Of a stretch of 40,458 nt of DNA, positions 14,427-21,085 are shown piece by piece. The notes under the pieces were generated by a model. That model had not been told where the DNA came from. It saw only the letters and a program-made list of their open reading frames with translations, and ran no database searches. Every line of letters starts with the position of its first letter. The first letter of the stretch is position 1. A program made the position numbers and the translations under genes. The stretch is from Bifidobacteriaceae bacterium (GTDB lineage Bacteria > Actinomycetota > Actinomycetes > Actinomycetales > WQXJ01). The stretch covers positions 1 to 40,458 of the forward strand of contig JAITIG010000129.1 of NCBI GenBank assembly GCA_031279575.1, in the 5' to 3' direction.

Positions 14427-15758
14427 CTACGCTAACGCCTCCGCCGGGCGGGCGGGCGGCCGGCCAAGCCAGTGGACGGTGAAGCCGGCCCCGGCCCAGG
14501 CGGCGCCGTCGAGCACGCCGCGGGCGTCGACAATGGCGCGGGCCGGCGTCCAGGCGGCCACCTCGGCCGGGTCGAGCCGGGCGTACTCCTCCCACTCGGT
14601 CAGCAGGGCGACCAGTTGGGCGCCGCTGACGGCCTGGCGCACGCTGCCGGCGTAGGCCAGGCCCGGGTGGCAGGACCGGGCCGCCTCGACCGCCCGGGGA
14701 TCGGTCGCTGTCACCACCGCGCCGGCCGCGGCCAAAGCCTCGGCCGCGATCAGCGACTGGCTGCCGCGGACGTCATCGGACAAAGGCTTGAAGGACAAGC
14801 CGAGCACGGCCACGGGCCGGCCCCGCAGGCTGCCGCCCAGGGCGGCGCGGGCCAAGGCGACCAGGCGCCCCGGCCGGGCCTGGTTGATGCGGTCGGCTTG
14901 GGCCAGCAGGGCGGCGGTGTCCGCCGCCCCCAACTCGGCGGCGCGGGCGGCCAGGGCGCGCAGATCCTTCGGCAGGCAGCCGCCGCCGAAGCCCAGCCCG
15001 GGGTTCAAGAAGCGCCGCCCGATGCGCTCGTCCAAGCGCAGCGCGGCCGCCACCTGGCCGATGTCCGCCCCGGCCGCGTCCGCCAGGTCGGAGATGGCGT
15101 TGATGAAGCTGAGGCGCAGCGCCAGGTAGGAGTTGGCGGCGGTTTTGACCAGCTCGGCCGACTCGTAGGACATCGCCAGGCGGGGCGCGCCGCCGTCCAG
15201 CATCGGCCGATAGACGCTGTCCAGCAGCTCGGCGCCGGGGCTGGCGGGCGGGTGGGCCAGCCCGTAGACAATCCGGTCCGGCCGCAAGGTGTCCTCCAGG
15301 CCGCGCCCCTCGCGCAGGAACTCCGGGTTCCACACCAGCTCGGCGCCGCGCCCACCCAGCCGGCGGGCCAGCGCCCGGGCGGTGCCCACCGGCACCGTGG
15401 ACTTGCCCACCACCACGTCGCCGGGGGCCAGCTGGGGCCCCAAGGCGGCGGCGGCCTGGTCCAAGGCCGTCAGGTCGGCCGCCAACCCGCCCGCCGCCTG
15501 CGGTGTGCCGACGCAAAGGAAATGCATCTTGGCGCCGGCCGCCGCGCCCGGCTCGGCGCTGAAGGCGAGCCGCCCGGCGGCCAGGCCCTGGCGCAGCAAA
15601 TCATCCAAACCCGGCTCGTAGAACGGGGCCTCGCCGCCGGCCAGCAGCGCCACCTGGGCCCGGTCGGTGTCGACTCCGACCACGCTGTGCCCCAGCGCGG
15701 CCAAGGCGGCCGCGTGCACGGCGCCCAGGTAGCCGCAACCAATCACCGAAAGGAGCAT
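14427..15758 (-). CDS. ugd: UDP-glucose 6-dehydrogenase family protein
   Basis: This enzyme oxidises UDP-glucose (or a related UDP-sugar) to the uronate using two NAD. The 443-aa product has an N-terminal NAD-binding Rossmann motif (VIGCGYLGAVHAAALAALG, about 5-23), LCVGTPQ, KSTVPVGTA, WNPEFLREG, the substrate-domain helix KTAANSYLALRLSFINA, and nucleophile Cys261 in GFGGGCLPKD. These are diagnostic of the UDP-glucose/GDP-mannose dehydrogenase family; UDP-glucose is the most likely substrate. TAAGGT at 15765-15770 ends 6 nt before the ATG, so the mRNA is probably leaderless. It is divergent from a glycosyltransferase with 35 nt between starts, suggesting a shared role in acidic polysaccharide synthesis. 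Confidence 0.94.
   Translation of the reverse strand: MLLSVIGCGYLGAVHAAALAALGHSVVGVDTDRAQVALLAGGEAPFYEPGLDDLLRQGLAAGRLAFSAEPGAAAGAKMHFLCVGTPQAAGGLAADLTALDQAAAALGPQLAPGDVVVGKSTVPVGTARALARRLGGRGAELVWNPEFLREGRGLEDTLRPDRIVYGLAHPPASPGAELLDSVYRPMLDGGAPRLAMSYESAELVKTAANSYLALRLSFINAISDLADAAGADIGQVAAALRLDERIGRRFLNPGLGFGGGCLPKDLRALAARAAELGAADTAALLAQADRINQARPGRLVALARAALGGSLRGRPVAVLGLSFKPLSDDVRGSQSLIAAEALAAAGAVVTATDPRAVEAARSCHPGLAYAGSVRQAVSGAQLVALLTEWEEYARLDPAEVAAWTPARAIVDARGVLDGAAWAGAGFTVHWLGRPPARPAEALA
14429..14434 (-). promoter_or_regulatory. Possible -10 of leaderless DUF4921 promoter inside ugd 3' end
   Basis: The minus strand reads TAGCGT, ending 6 nt before the GTG at 14422 and overlapping the ugd stop region. 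It could uncouple this gene from ugd, but a chance match is possible because the genes are only 4 nt apart. Confidence 0.4.
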
Positions 15759-15764
15759 CCGTCA

Positions 15765-15770
15765 ACCTTA
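15765..15770 (-). promoter_or_regulatory. -10 element of leaderless ugd promoter
   Basis: The minus strand reads TAAGGT, ending 6 nt before the ATG at 15758. It is arranged back-to-back with the glycosyltransferase promoter. Confidence 0.6.
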
Positions 15771-15780
15771 CTGGGCGAAG

Positions 15781-15786
15781 TAGAGT
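15781..15786 (+). promoter_or_regulatory. -10 element of leaderless glycosyltransferase promoter
   Basis: TAGAGT ends 7 nt before the GTG at 15794, with no Shine-Dalgarno sequence between. Confidence 0.6.
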
Positions 15787-15793
15787 TAGCGGC

Positions 15794-16801
15794 GTGACTT
15801 CAACGCCGCCGCCGGCCCCCGGGGTCAGCGTCTTCCTGGCGGTCCGCGACGAGGCCGGCCACCTGGCCGAGGTGGTCGAGCGGATCTTCGCCCAAGACTA
15901 TCCCGGCCCGCTCGAGGTGGTGATGGCCGTCGGCCCCTCGGCTGACGCCACCGCCGCCCAAGCCCTCCAGCTGCAAGGCCGGTTCGAGGCTCTGACGGTG
16001 GTGGCCAACCCGTCCGGGCGCACCCCGGTGGGCCTCAACTTGGCCTGGCGGGCCTGCCGCCACGACTACCTGGTGCGCGTCGACGGCCACTCGCTGCTGC
16101 CGCCCGGCTACCTCAAGCGGGTGGTCGAGCTGCTGGAGCAGACCGGCGCGGCCAACGTCGGCGGCATGATGGCGCCGCAAGGCGAGGCGCCGTTCCAACA
16201 GGCGGTGGCCCGGGCGATGTCCTCGCCGTGGGGGATCGGGGCGGCCTCGTTCCACACCGGCGGCCAGGGCGGCCCCGCCAAGACCGTCTACCTGGGCAGC
16301 TACCGGCGGGCGGCCTTGGAGGCGGTGGGCGGCTTCAACGAGGCTTTCAGCCGGGCCCAGGACTGGGAGCTGAACCACCGCCTGATCGCGGCCGGCCAGC
16401 TGGTGTGGTTCGACCCGGGTTTGGCCGTGGTCTACCGCCCCAGGAGCACCTGGCCGGCCCTGGCGCGGCAGTTCTACCACACCGGGCGTTGGCGCTGGCA
16501 CGTCATCAAGCGCTACCCCTCGACCGCCTCGGCGCGCTACCTGGCGCCGCCGGCGGCCACTTTGGCGGTCGGCTTGGGCCTGGTTTGCGGGCTGGCGGGG
16601 CTTGGCCGGCGCAGCGGCCGGCTGGCCGGGGCCTTGGCCGTGCCGGGCCTGTACGCGGCCGGGGTGGCCTTGGCGGCGCGCAGCGCGGCGGGCGGGCTGG
16701 ACCGGCGGGCGCGCCGGCTGCTGCCCGGCGTCATCGCCACCATGCACCTGGCTTGGGGGGCCGGGTTCCTGCGGGCTTTGCCGGACCGCTGGTCCGGTTA
16801 G
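15794..16801 (+). CDS. Family 2 glycosyltransferase (ExoA-like)
   Basis: A membrane-associated sugar transferase that probably adds a residue to a lipid-linked or growing polysaccharide. The 335-aa product has a GT2 GT-A domain in the first ~230 residues: VSVFLAVRDEAGHLAEVV, the DxD-like metal/nucleotide motif RVDGHS, GGMMAPQG, YLGSYRRAALEAVGGFNEAF, and the acceptor-side motif QDWELNHRL. A QFYHTGRWRW stretch follows, then a hydrophobic C-terminal region (about 250-320) with two or three membrane helices, as in succinoglycan ExoA-type enzymes. GTG start from the leaderless -10. It faces ugd and precedes an ABC-2 exporter by 71 nt, suggesting one surface-polysaccharide unit. Donor and acceptor are unknown. 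Confidence 0.9.
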   Translation: MTSTPPPAPGVSVFLAVRDEAGHLAEVVERIFAQDYPGPLEVVMAVGPSADATAAQALQLQGRFEALTVVANPSGRTPVGLNLAWRACRHDYLVRVDGHSLLPPGYLKRVVELLEQTGAANVGGMMAPQGEAPFQQAVARAMSSPWGIGAASFHTGGQGGPAKTVYLGSYRRAALEAVGGFNEAFSRAQDWELNHRLIAAGQLVWFDPGLAVVYRPRSTWPALARQFYHTGRWRWHVIKRYPSTASARYLAPPAATLAVGLGLVCGLAGLGRRSGRLAGALAVPGLYAAGVALAARSAAGGLDRRARRLLPGVIATMHLAWGAGFLRALPDRWSG

Positions 16802-16815
16802 GCGGCCCGCGGCGC

Positions 16816-16821
16816 TATTCT
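16816..16821 (+). promoter_or_regulatory. Possible -10 (TATTCT) for the ABC exporter operon
   Basis: TATTCT lies in the 71-nt gap between the glycosyltransferase stop and the permease start. No convincing -35 is visible, so read-through from the glycosyltransferase is an equally good explanation. Confidence 0.3.
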
Positions 16822-16872
16822 GTGGTGGGCGCGCCGGGCAGAGGCGGCGGCGTTTTGACAGGAAGGACCGAT

Positions 16873-17757
16873 TTGGCCAACAGCACCCCAGGGCGGGCCC
16901 CAGCGCGCGACGAGCTGCATGTTTACGTGGCCGGGCGCCACGGGCTGCCAAACCTTCCCCGCTACGCCCGCGACCTGGTGGCGCGCTGGCCGTTCGCGGC
17001 CGAGTTCTCGCGCTCCTCGATCCGCTCAGCCCACACCGACACCGTGTTCGGCCAGCTTTGGCTGATCATCAACCCGACCTTGCTGGCGGTGGTGTATTTC
17101 ATTTTGGTGGTGATCCTGACCGGCCAAAAGGTGTCCGATGGCGGCCCCACCCTGGTGCGGATCTGCTGCGGGCTGTTCTTGTTCACCTTGTTCCAATCGG
17201 CGGCCGCCACCGGCGCGGGCTCGGTCACCGGCGGCGGCGCGCTGATCTCGCGCATGGCCTTCCCCCGGCTGCTGATGCCGCTGGCGGCGGTGCGCACCTC
17301 CTTCTACCGCTTCTTGCCCACCTTGCCGGTCTTCCTGCTGCTCAAACTGCTCCTCTCGGACAGCCCCTGGGGCTGGGAGATGCTGGTCAGCGTTTACTTC
17401 CTGGGTTTGATGATTGTGTTCTCGGCCGGGGTGGCGGCGCTGATGGGCGCCTTGCAGGTCTACTTCCGCGACGCCGCCAGCTTCCTGCCGTATTTTTTGC
17501 GCATCTGGATGTATCTCTCGCCGGTGCTGTGGGCCCCGGACCGCTTCCTGCCCGGCGGCCGGCAGGCCGACTTGTACCACCTGATGCTGGCCAACCCGAT
17601 GTTCTCGATCTGCGGCGGCTGGGCGGAGGCGCTGATGGAGTCGCAGGTGGCCTCCCCGGCCCTGTTCTTGACCGGTCTGGCCTGGGCGCTGGGGGCGTTG
17701 GTGGCCGGCTCGCTGTTCTTCATCGCCAGGGAGCGTGATTTCGCTGTCCGCATCTAA
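16873..17757 (+). CDS. ABC-2 type polysaccharide/teichoic acid export permease
   Basis: The membrane half of a Wzm/TagG-type ABC exporter moving undecaprenyl-linked polymers across the membrane. I start at TTG 16873 (294 aa) because GGAAGGA at 16861-16867 lies 5 nt upstream and no ATG or GTG fits; the open frame extends far upstream over the glycosyltransferase in another frame and is not coding there. After a cytoplasmic amphipathic region (RYARDLVARWPFAAEFSRSS) come about six helices, including WLIINPTLLAVVYFILVVIL. ALMGALQVYFRDAASFLPYF and the LSPVLWAPDRF segment are typical of this family. The ATPase gene begins 23 nt before its stop codon. Confidence 0.88.
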   Translation: MANSTPGRAPARDELHVYVAGRHGLPNLPRYARDLVARWPFAAEFSRSSIRSAHTDTVFGQLWLIINPTLLAVVYFILVVILTGQKVSDGGPTLVRICCGLFLFTLFQSAAATGAGSVTGGGALISRMAFPRLLMPLAAVRTSFYRFLPTLPVFLLLKLLLSDSPWGWEMLVSVYFLGLMIVFSAGVAALMGALQVYFRDAASFLPYFLRIWMYLSPVLWAPDRFLPGGRQADLYHLMLANPMFSICGGWAEALMESQVASPALFLTGLAWALGALVAGSLFFIARERDFAVRI

Positions 17758-18556
17758 GGGGGCCAAAGCCAAGCCGATCCAGCGCCATCTGCCGCCCGCG
17801 GTGGCCGTCCAGGACATGTCCATCACCTACCGCACCACCTTTGAGAAGGTGCCCACCCTGCGCAGCGCCATCGCCCGCCTGGGGCGCGGCGAGCGGGCCG
17901 TGCGGGAGGTCCACGCCCTGCGCAACTTGTCTTTCGAGGTGCCGGTGGGCACCTCGCTGGGCATCATCGGGGCCAACGGGGCCGGCAAGTCGACCCTGAT
18001 GCGGGCCATCGCCGGGGTGCTGGCGCCGTCCAGCGGGCGGATCGAGGTGCGCGGGCGGATCTCGTCGCTGCTGGCCTTGGGGGTTGGCTTCAACTCCAAG
18101 CTGACCGGCCGGGAGAACGTGGTCCTGGGCGGTTTGGCGCAGGGCATGACCCGGGCCCAGGTGGCCGAGCGGGCCGAGCTGATCGCCGCCTTCGCCGACA
18201 TCGGCGAATTCATGGACATGCCGCTGACGACTTACTCCTCTGGCATGCTGGCCCGGCTGGCGTTTTCCGTCGGCGTCCACATGGACCCGGACATTTTGAT
18301 GATCGACGAGGCTTTGTCGGCCGGGGACGCCCAGTTCCGGGTCAAAGCGGCCGCCAAAATGGACCAGCTGATGGAGTCCGCCCGGGCCATGTTCCTGGTG
18401 TCCCACTCGCTGGGCACCATCCAGGAGATGTGCAACGACTGCATTTGGCTGCACAAGGGCAAGCTGATGCTGCACGGCGACCCAGAGGCTTGCGTCGCCG
18501 CCTACACCAAGTTCCTCAAGGTGGGGGAGAACGCCTTCACCATGGAGGACATGTAA
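17735..18556 (+). CDS. ABC transporter ATP-binding protein, Wzt/TagH type
   Basis: ATPase partner of the preceding permease. The 273-aa product has Walker A GANGAGKST, the LALGVGFNSKLTGRENV Q-loop region typical of polysaccharide exporters, signature YSSGMLARL, Walker B ILMIDEAL, a D-loop SAGDAQF, and the switch histidine in LVSHSLGTI. It ends shortly after the nucleotide-binding domain, so it lacks the C-terminal carbohydrate-binding domain of O-antigen Wzt proteins; chain-terminus recognition must occur otherwise. GTG 17735 overlaps the permease by 23 nt and follows AGGGAG at short spacing; the start is less certain than the function. Confidence 0.92.
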   Translation: MISLSASKGAKAKPIQRHLPPAVAVQDMSITYRTTFEKVPTLRSAIARLGRGERAVREVHALRNLSFEVPVGTSLGIIGANGAGKSTLMRAIAGVLAPSSGRIEVRGRISSLLALGVGFNSKLTGRENVVLGGLAQGMTRAQVAERAELIAAFADIGEFMDMPLTTYSSGMLARLAFSVGVHMDPDILMIDEALSAGDAQFRVKAAAKMDQLMESARAMFLVSHSLGTIQEMCNDCIWLHKGKLMLHGDPEACVAAYTKFLKVGENAFTMEDM

Positions 18557-18574
18557 CCGGCAGGAGAGAGCGCT

Positions 18575-19381
18575 ATGACGAGACTGGCCGTCCGCGGGGC
18601 CGGGACGCTGCGGGGCGCCGCGCCGCCGGCCCCGGCCGAGGCCGTGCCGCTGGTGCTGCTGCACGCCTACCCGCTGTCCTCGGCCATGTGGGGGCCGCTG
18701 GCCGCCGAGTTGCCCGATCTGCCCATCTTGGCGGTCGACCTGCCGGGGGCGGGCTCGAGCCCCACCGTCGAGCCGGTCACCATCGAGGCGGCCGCCCAGG
18801 CGGTGGCCGCCACCCTGCGCGAGCTGGGGGTGGGCCGCGCCATCGTGGGCGGCTGCTCGATGGGCGGCTATGTCGCCATGAGCCTGCTGCGCAGCGCCCC
18901 GGAGCTGCTGGCCGGCTTGGCTTTGATGCACACCAAGGCGGGCGCCGACACCGCCGAGGCCCGCTCCCAGCGCCTGGCCGTGGCCCGCGAGGTGGCGGAC
19001 ACCGGCTCGGTCGCCGCCTTGCGCCCGATGGCGCGCAGCTTGGTCTCGGCCGCCTCGGCGGCGGCCCAGGCGGGCCTGGTGCGGCGCTTGGAGCGCTGGA
19101 TCGAGGAGTCCAACCCGGCCGGGGCCGCTTGGGCCCAGCGGGCGATGGCCGCGCGGCGCGATTCGAGCCTGGTGCTGGCCGCCTCCGGCCTGCCCAGCTT
19201 GGTGGTGGCCGGCGAGGTGGACCCGTTCGCCACCGTGGCCGAGGCCGAGGCGATGGCGGACGCCATCGGGCCGACCGCCCAACTGGTGGTGATGGCCGAT
19301 GTCGCCCACCTCGGGCCGTTGGAGGCGCCCAACCCGCTGTCCCGCCTGATCAGGGAGTTCTACCGGCGGGCGCTGGGCTGA
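18575..19381 (+). CDS. Alpha/beta hydrolase fold protein
   Basis: A 268-aa hydrolase of unknown substrate, last gene of the exporter run (18-nt gap, AGGAGAG ribosome site at 18562-18568). Motifs are VLLHAYPLSSAMWG (27-40), VDLPGAGSS (54-62), nucleophile elbow GGCSMGGYV (92-100, Ser95), a candidate acid in VAGEVDPF, and catalytic His in DVAHLGPLEAPN near the C-terminus. The overall pattern is like 3-oxoadipate enol-lactonase or haloperoxidase-type esterases, but the cap region (110-190) is not diagnostic. No signal peptide. It shares no obvious similarity with the hydrolase at 4979-5716 beyond the fold. Confidence 0.88.
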   Translation: MTRLAVRGAGTLRGAAPPAPAEAVPLVLLHAYPLSSAMWGPLAAELPDLPILAVDLPGAGSSPTVEPVTIEAAAQAVAATLRELGVGRAIVGGCSMGGYVAMSLLRSAPELLAGLALMHTKAGADTAEARSQRLAVAREVADTGSVAALRPMARSLVSAASAAAQAGLVRRLERWIEESNPAGAAWAQRAMAARRDSSLVLAASGLPSLVVAGEVDPFATVAEAEAMADAIGPTAQLVVMADVAHLGPLEAPNPLSRLIREFYRRALG

Positions 19382-19388
19382 GCCGGGC

Positions 19389-21074
19389 TTAGGAGCCCAG
19401 GTTGCGCGCCACCAGGCGGCGCAGGCGGGCCAGGTAGTTGTCGAGGGCTTGGCGTTGGACCTGGAGCTTGTCGATAGTCAGCTGGGTGACGCGGCGGTGC
19501 TCGGCCGCCCGGGCGATGGCCTGGTCCATGATTTGGCGGGCCTCGGCGTGGGCGGCCGCCAGGACCGAGTCGGCCTCCTCTTTGGCGCCGGCCGTCAGCA
19601 CCTCGACGTACTGGTCGGCGTGGGCCATGATCTGGCTAGCCTGCTCCTGGGCCTCGAGCAGGCGCTGGGTGGCGGCGGCGCGCTGGGCGGTGGGCCCGGC
19701 CAGGACCCGCTCGGCTTCTTTGACCGAGCGCTCGCGGTCCTCGTTCATGCGGGCCAAATTGGTTTGGGTGCGCCGGGCGATGTCCCGCTCGGCCCGCTCG
19801 GTCTCCTCGCGGGCGCGCGCCACCAACCGGTCGGCCTCGGCCCGGGCCTCGCCCAGGACCAGGGCCGAAGCCTCCCGCGCCTGCTGCATCTCTTGCTCGG
19901 CTTCGGCGCGGGCCTGCTCCATCAGGTCTTTGGCCTCGGCGTCCGCCTCCACCTTCATGGCGGTGGACTCTTGGTGGGCCTCGGTCCTGATCTGCCCCGA
20001 CTCGATGCGGGCGTGGGTGGTCAAGGTGGCGGCGTCGCGCTCGGCCTCGTCCCGGGTGGTGGTGGCGTAGGCCATCGCCTCCGAGCGCCGGGTGGCGGCC
20101 TCGGCGTCCGCCTCCTCGCGGATCGAGCGGGAGTAGGCCTCGGCCTCGGCCCGCAGCACGCGGGAGTCGGCTTGGGCCTTGGCCCGGGTTTGGCCGGCCT
20201 CCTCGGCGGCCCTGCCGCGGGCCGCCATGGCGTAGCGCTCGGCTTCGGTGAACAGGCGGTCGACCAAGCCCCGCGCCTCGGCCATGGTGGCCTCGGCGTC
20301 GGCGTCGCCGGCCGCCCGCACCTGGTCTGTCTCGGCCCGGGCGGTGGCTTTGAGCTCGTCCATCTCGGCTTGGACGCGGCCTTGGCGGGCCGCGGCCTCG
20401 GCGGCCGCCTCAGCCACCAGCTGCTCCACCTTGGTGGCGGCCGTGCCGCGCAGCTCGCCGGTTTCCAGGCGGGCCGCATCCAGCAGCTGTCCCGCCTCGC
20501 GGGCCGCCACCGCCCGCATCGTCTCAACTTCGCGTTCGGCGCTTTGGAGCAAGGCGGTCGACTCCCGCACCACCAGCTGGCGGCGCTCCAAGGCGGCCTT
20601 GTTGGCCGAGTCGCGCAGCTCGCCGGCCCGGCGCTGGGCCCCGGCGACGGCCTCGCGGGCCCGCCGCTGGCCCTCTAGGGAGGTGACCTCGGCTTGGCGG
20701 GCGGTGGCCGCGCGCAGCTGCTCGATGTCCTCCCGCGCCAAGCGCAGCAAGGTGGTGTGGGAGTGCTCGGCCTGGGCGCGGTCGCGCGCGGCGCGCTGGC
20801 GGGCCTCGGACGAGGTCTGCTCGGCCTGCTCGCCGATGGCGTCCAGGCGCGCCGCCACCTCGGCCTGAAGGCGCTGGGCGAACTCCTCTACCTGGTCCTG
20901 GCGGCGCCCCGCCTGGCGCCAGGACTGGTCCGCCAGCTGGGCGCGCACCTGGTCCAGCTCCTGGGCCAGCGTTTGGCCGCGCGCCACCAGGGCGAAGGCG
21001 CGCTCGCGGGTCTCCGCCAGCGCGGCCTCCAACTGGGCGGCGCGCGGATCCCCGCTCGCAACAGGATTGCTCAC
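19389..21074 (-). CDS. Long coiled-coil protein of 11-residue repeats (Scy/FilP-like), second of tandem pair
   Basis: A 561-aa, almost wholly helical protein rich in Ala, Glu, Arg and Gln, with no membrane helix or signal peptide. After an irregular coiled coil (about 1-165), residues roughly 175-430 form over 20 consecutive undecapeptides starting with Ala, for example ARLETGELRGT, AEAYSRSIREE, ADAEAKDLMEQ and ARAEADRLVAR. Hendecad packing gives a straight or slightly right-handed coil, as in Streptomyces Scy and FilP. The C-terminus (RVTQLTIDKLQVQRQALDNYLARLRRL) looks like a short closing coil. GTG start 11 nt after the stop of the upstream coiled-coil gene, preceded by AGGGG. Unlike that gene, it has no DivIVA-like head. 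A filament or scaffold role is inference. Confidence 0.85.
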   Translation of the reverse strand: MSNPVASGDPRAAQLEAALAETRERAFALVARGQTLAQELDQVRAQLADQSWRQAGRRQDQVEEFAQRLQAEVAARLDAIGEQAEQTSSEARQRAARDRAQAEHSHTTLLRLAREDIEQLRAATARQAEVTSLEGQRRAREAVAGAQRRAGELRDSANKAALERRQLVVRESTALLQSAEREVETMRAVAAREAGQLLDAARLETGELRGTAATKVEQLVAEAAAEAAARQGRVQAEMDELKATARAETDQVRAAGDADAEATMAEARGLVDRLFTEAERYAMAARGRAAEEAGQTRAKAQADSRVLRAEAEAYSRSIREEADAEAATRRSEAMAYATTTRDEAERDAATLTTHARIESGQIRTEAHQESTAMKVEADAEAKDLMEQARAEAEQEMQQAREASALVLGEARAEADRLVARAREETERAERDIARRTQTNLARMNEDRERSVKEAERVLAGPTAQRAAATQRLLEAQEQASQIMAHADQYVEVLTAGAKEEADSVLAAAHAEARQIMDQAIARAAEHRRVTQLTIDKLQVQRQALDNYLARLRRLVARNLGS

Positions 21075-21085
21075 CGCGCCCCTAT

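Noticed and set aside
16228..16872. Extended N-terminus for the ABC permease
   Set aside because: The region is the glycosyltransferase gene in another frame; the extension is Gly/Arg/Pro-rich without similarity to permeases.
19389..21074. Myosin- or SMC-like ATPase for the coiled-coil protein
   Set aside because: No Walker motifs or hinge region exist; the protein is coiled coil throughout.
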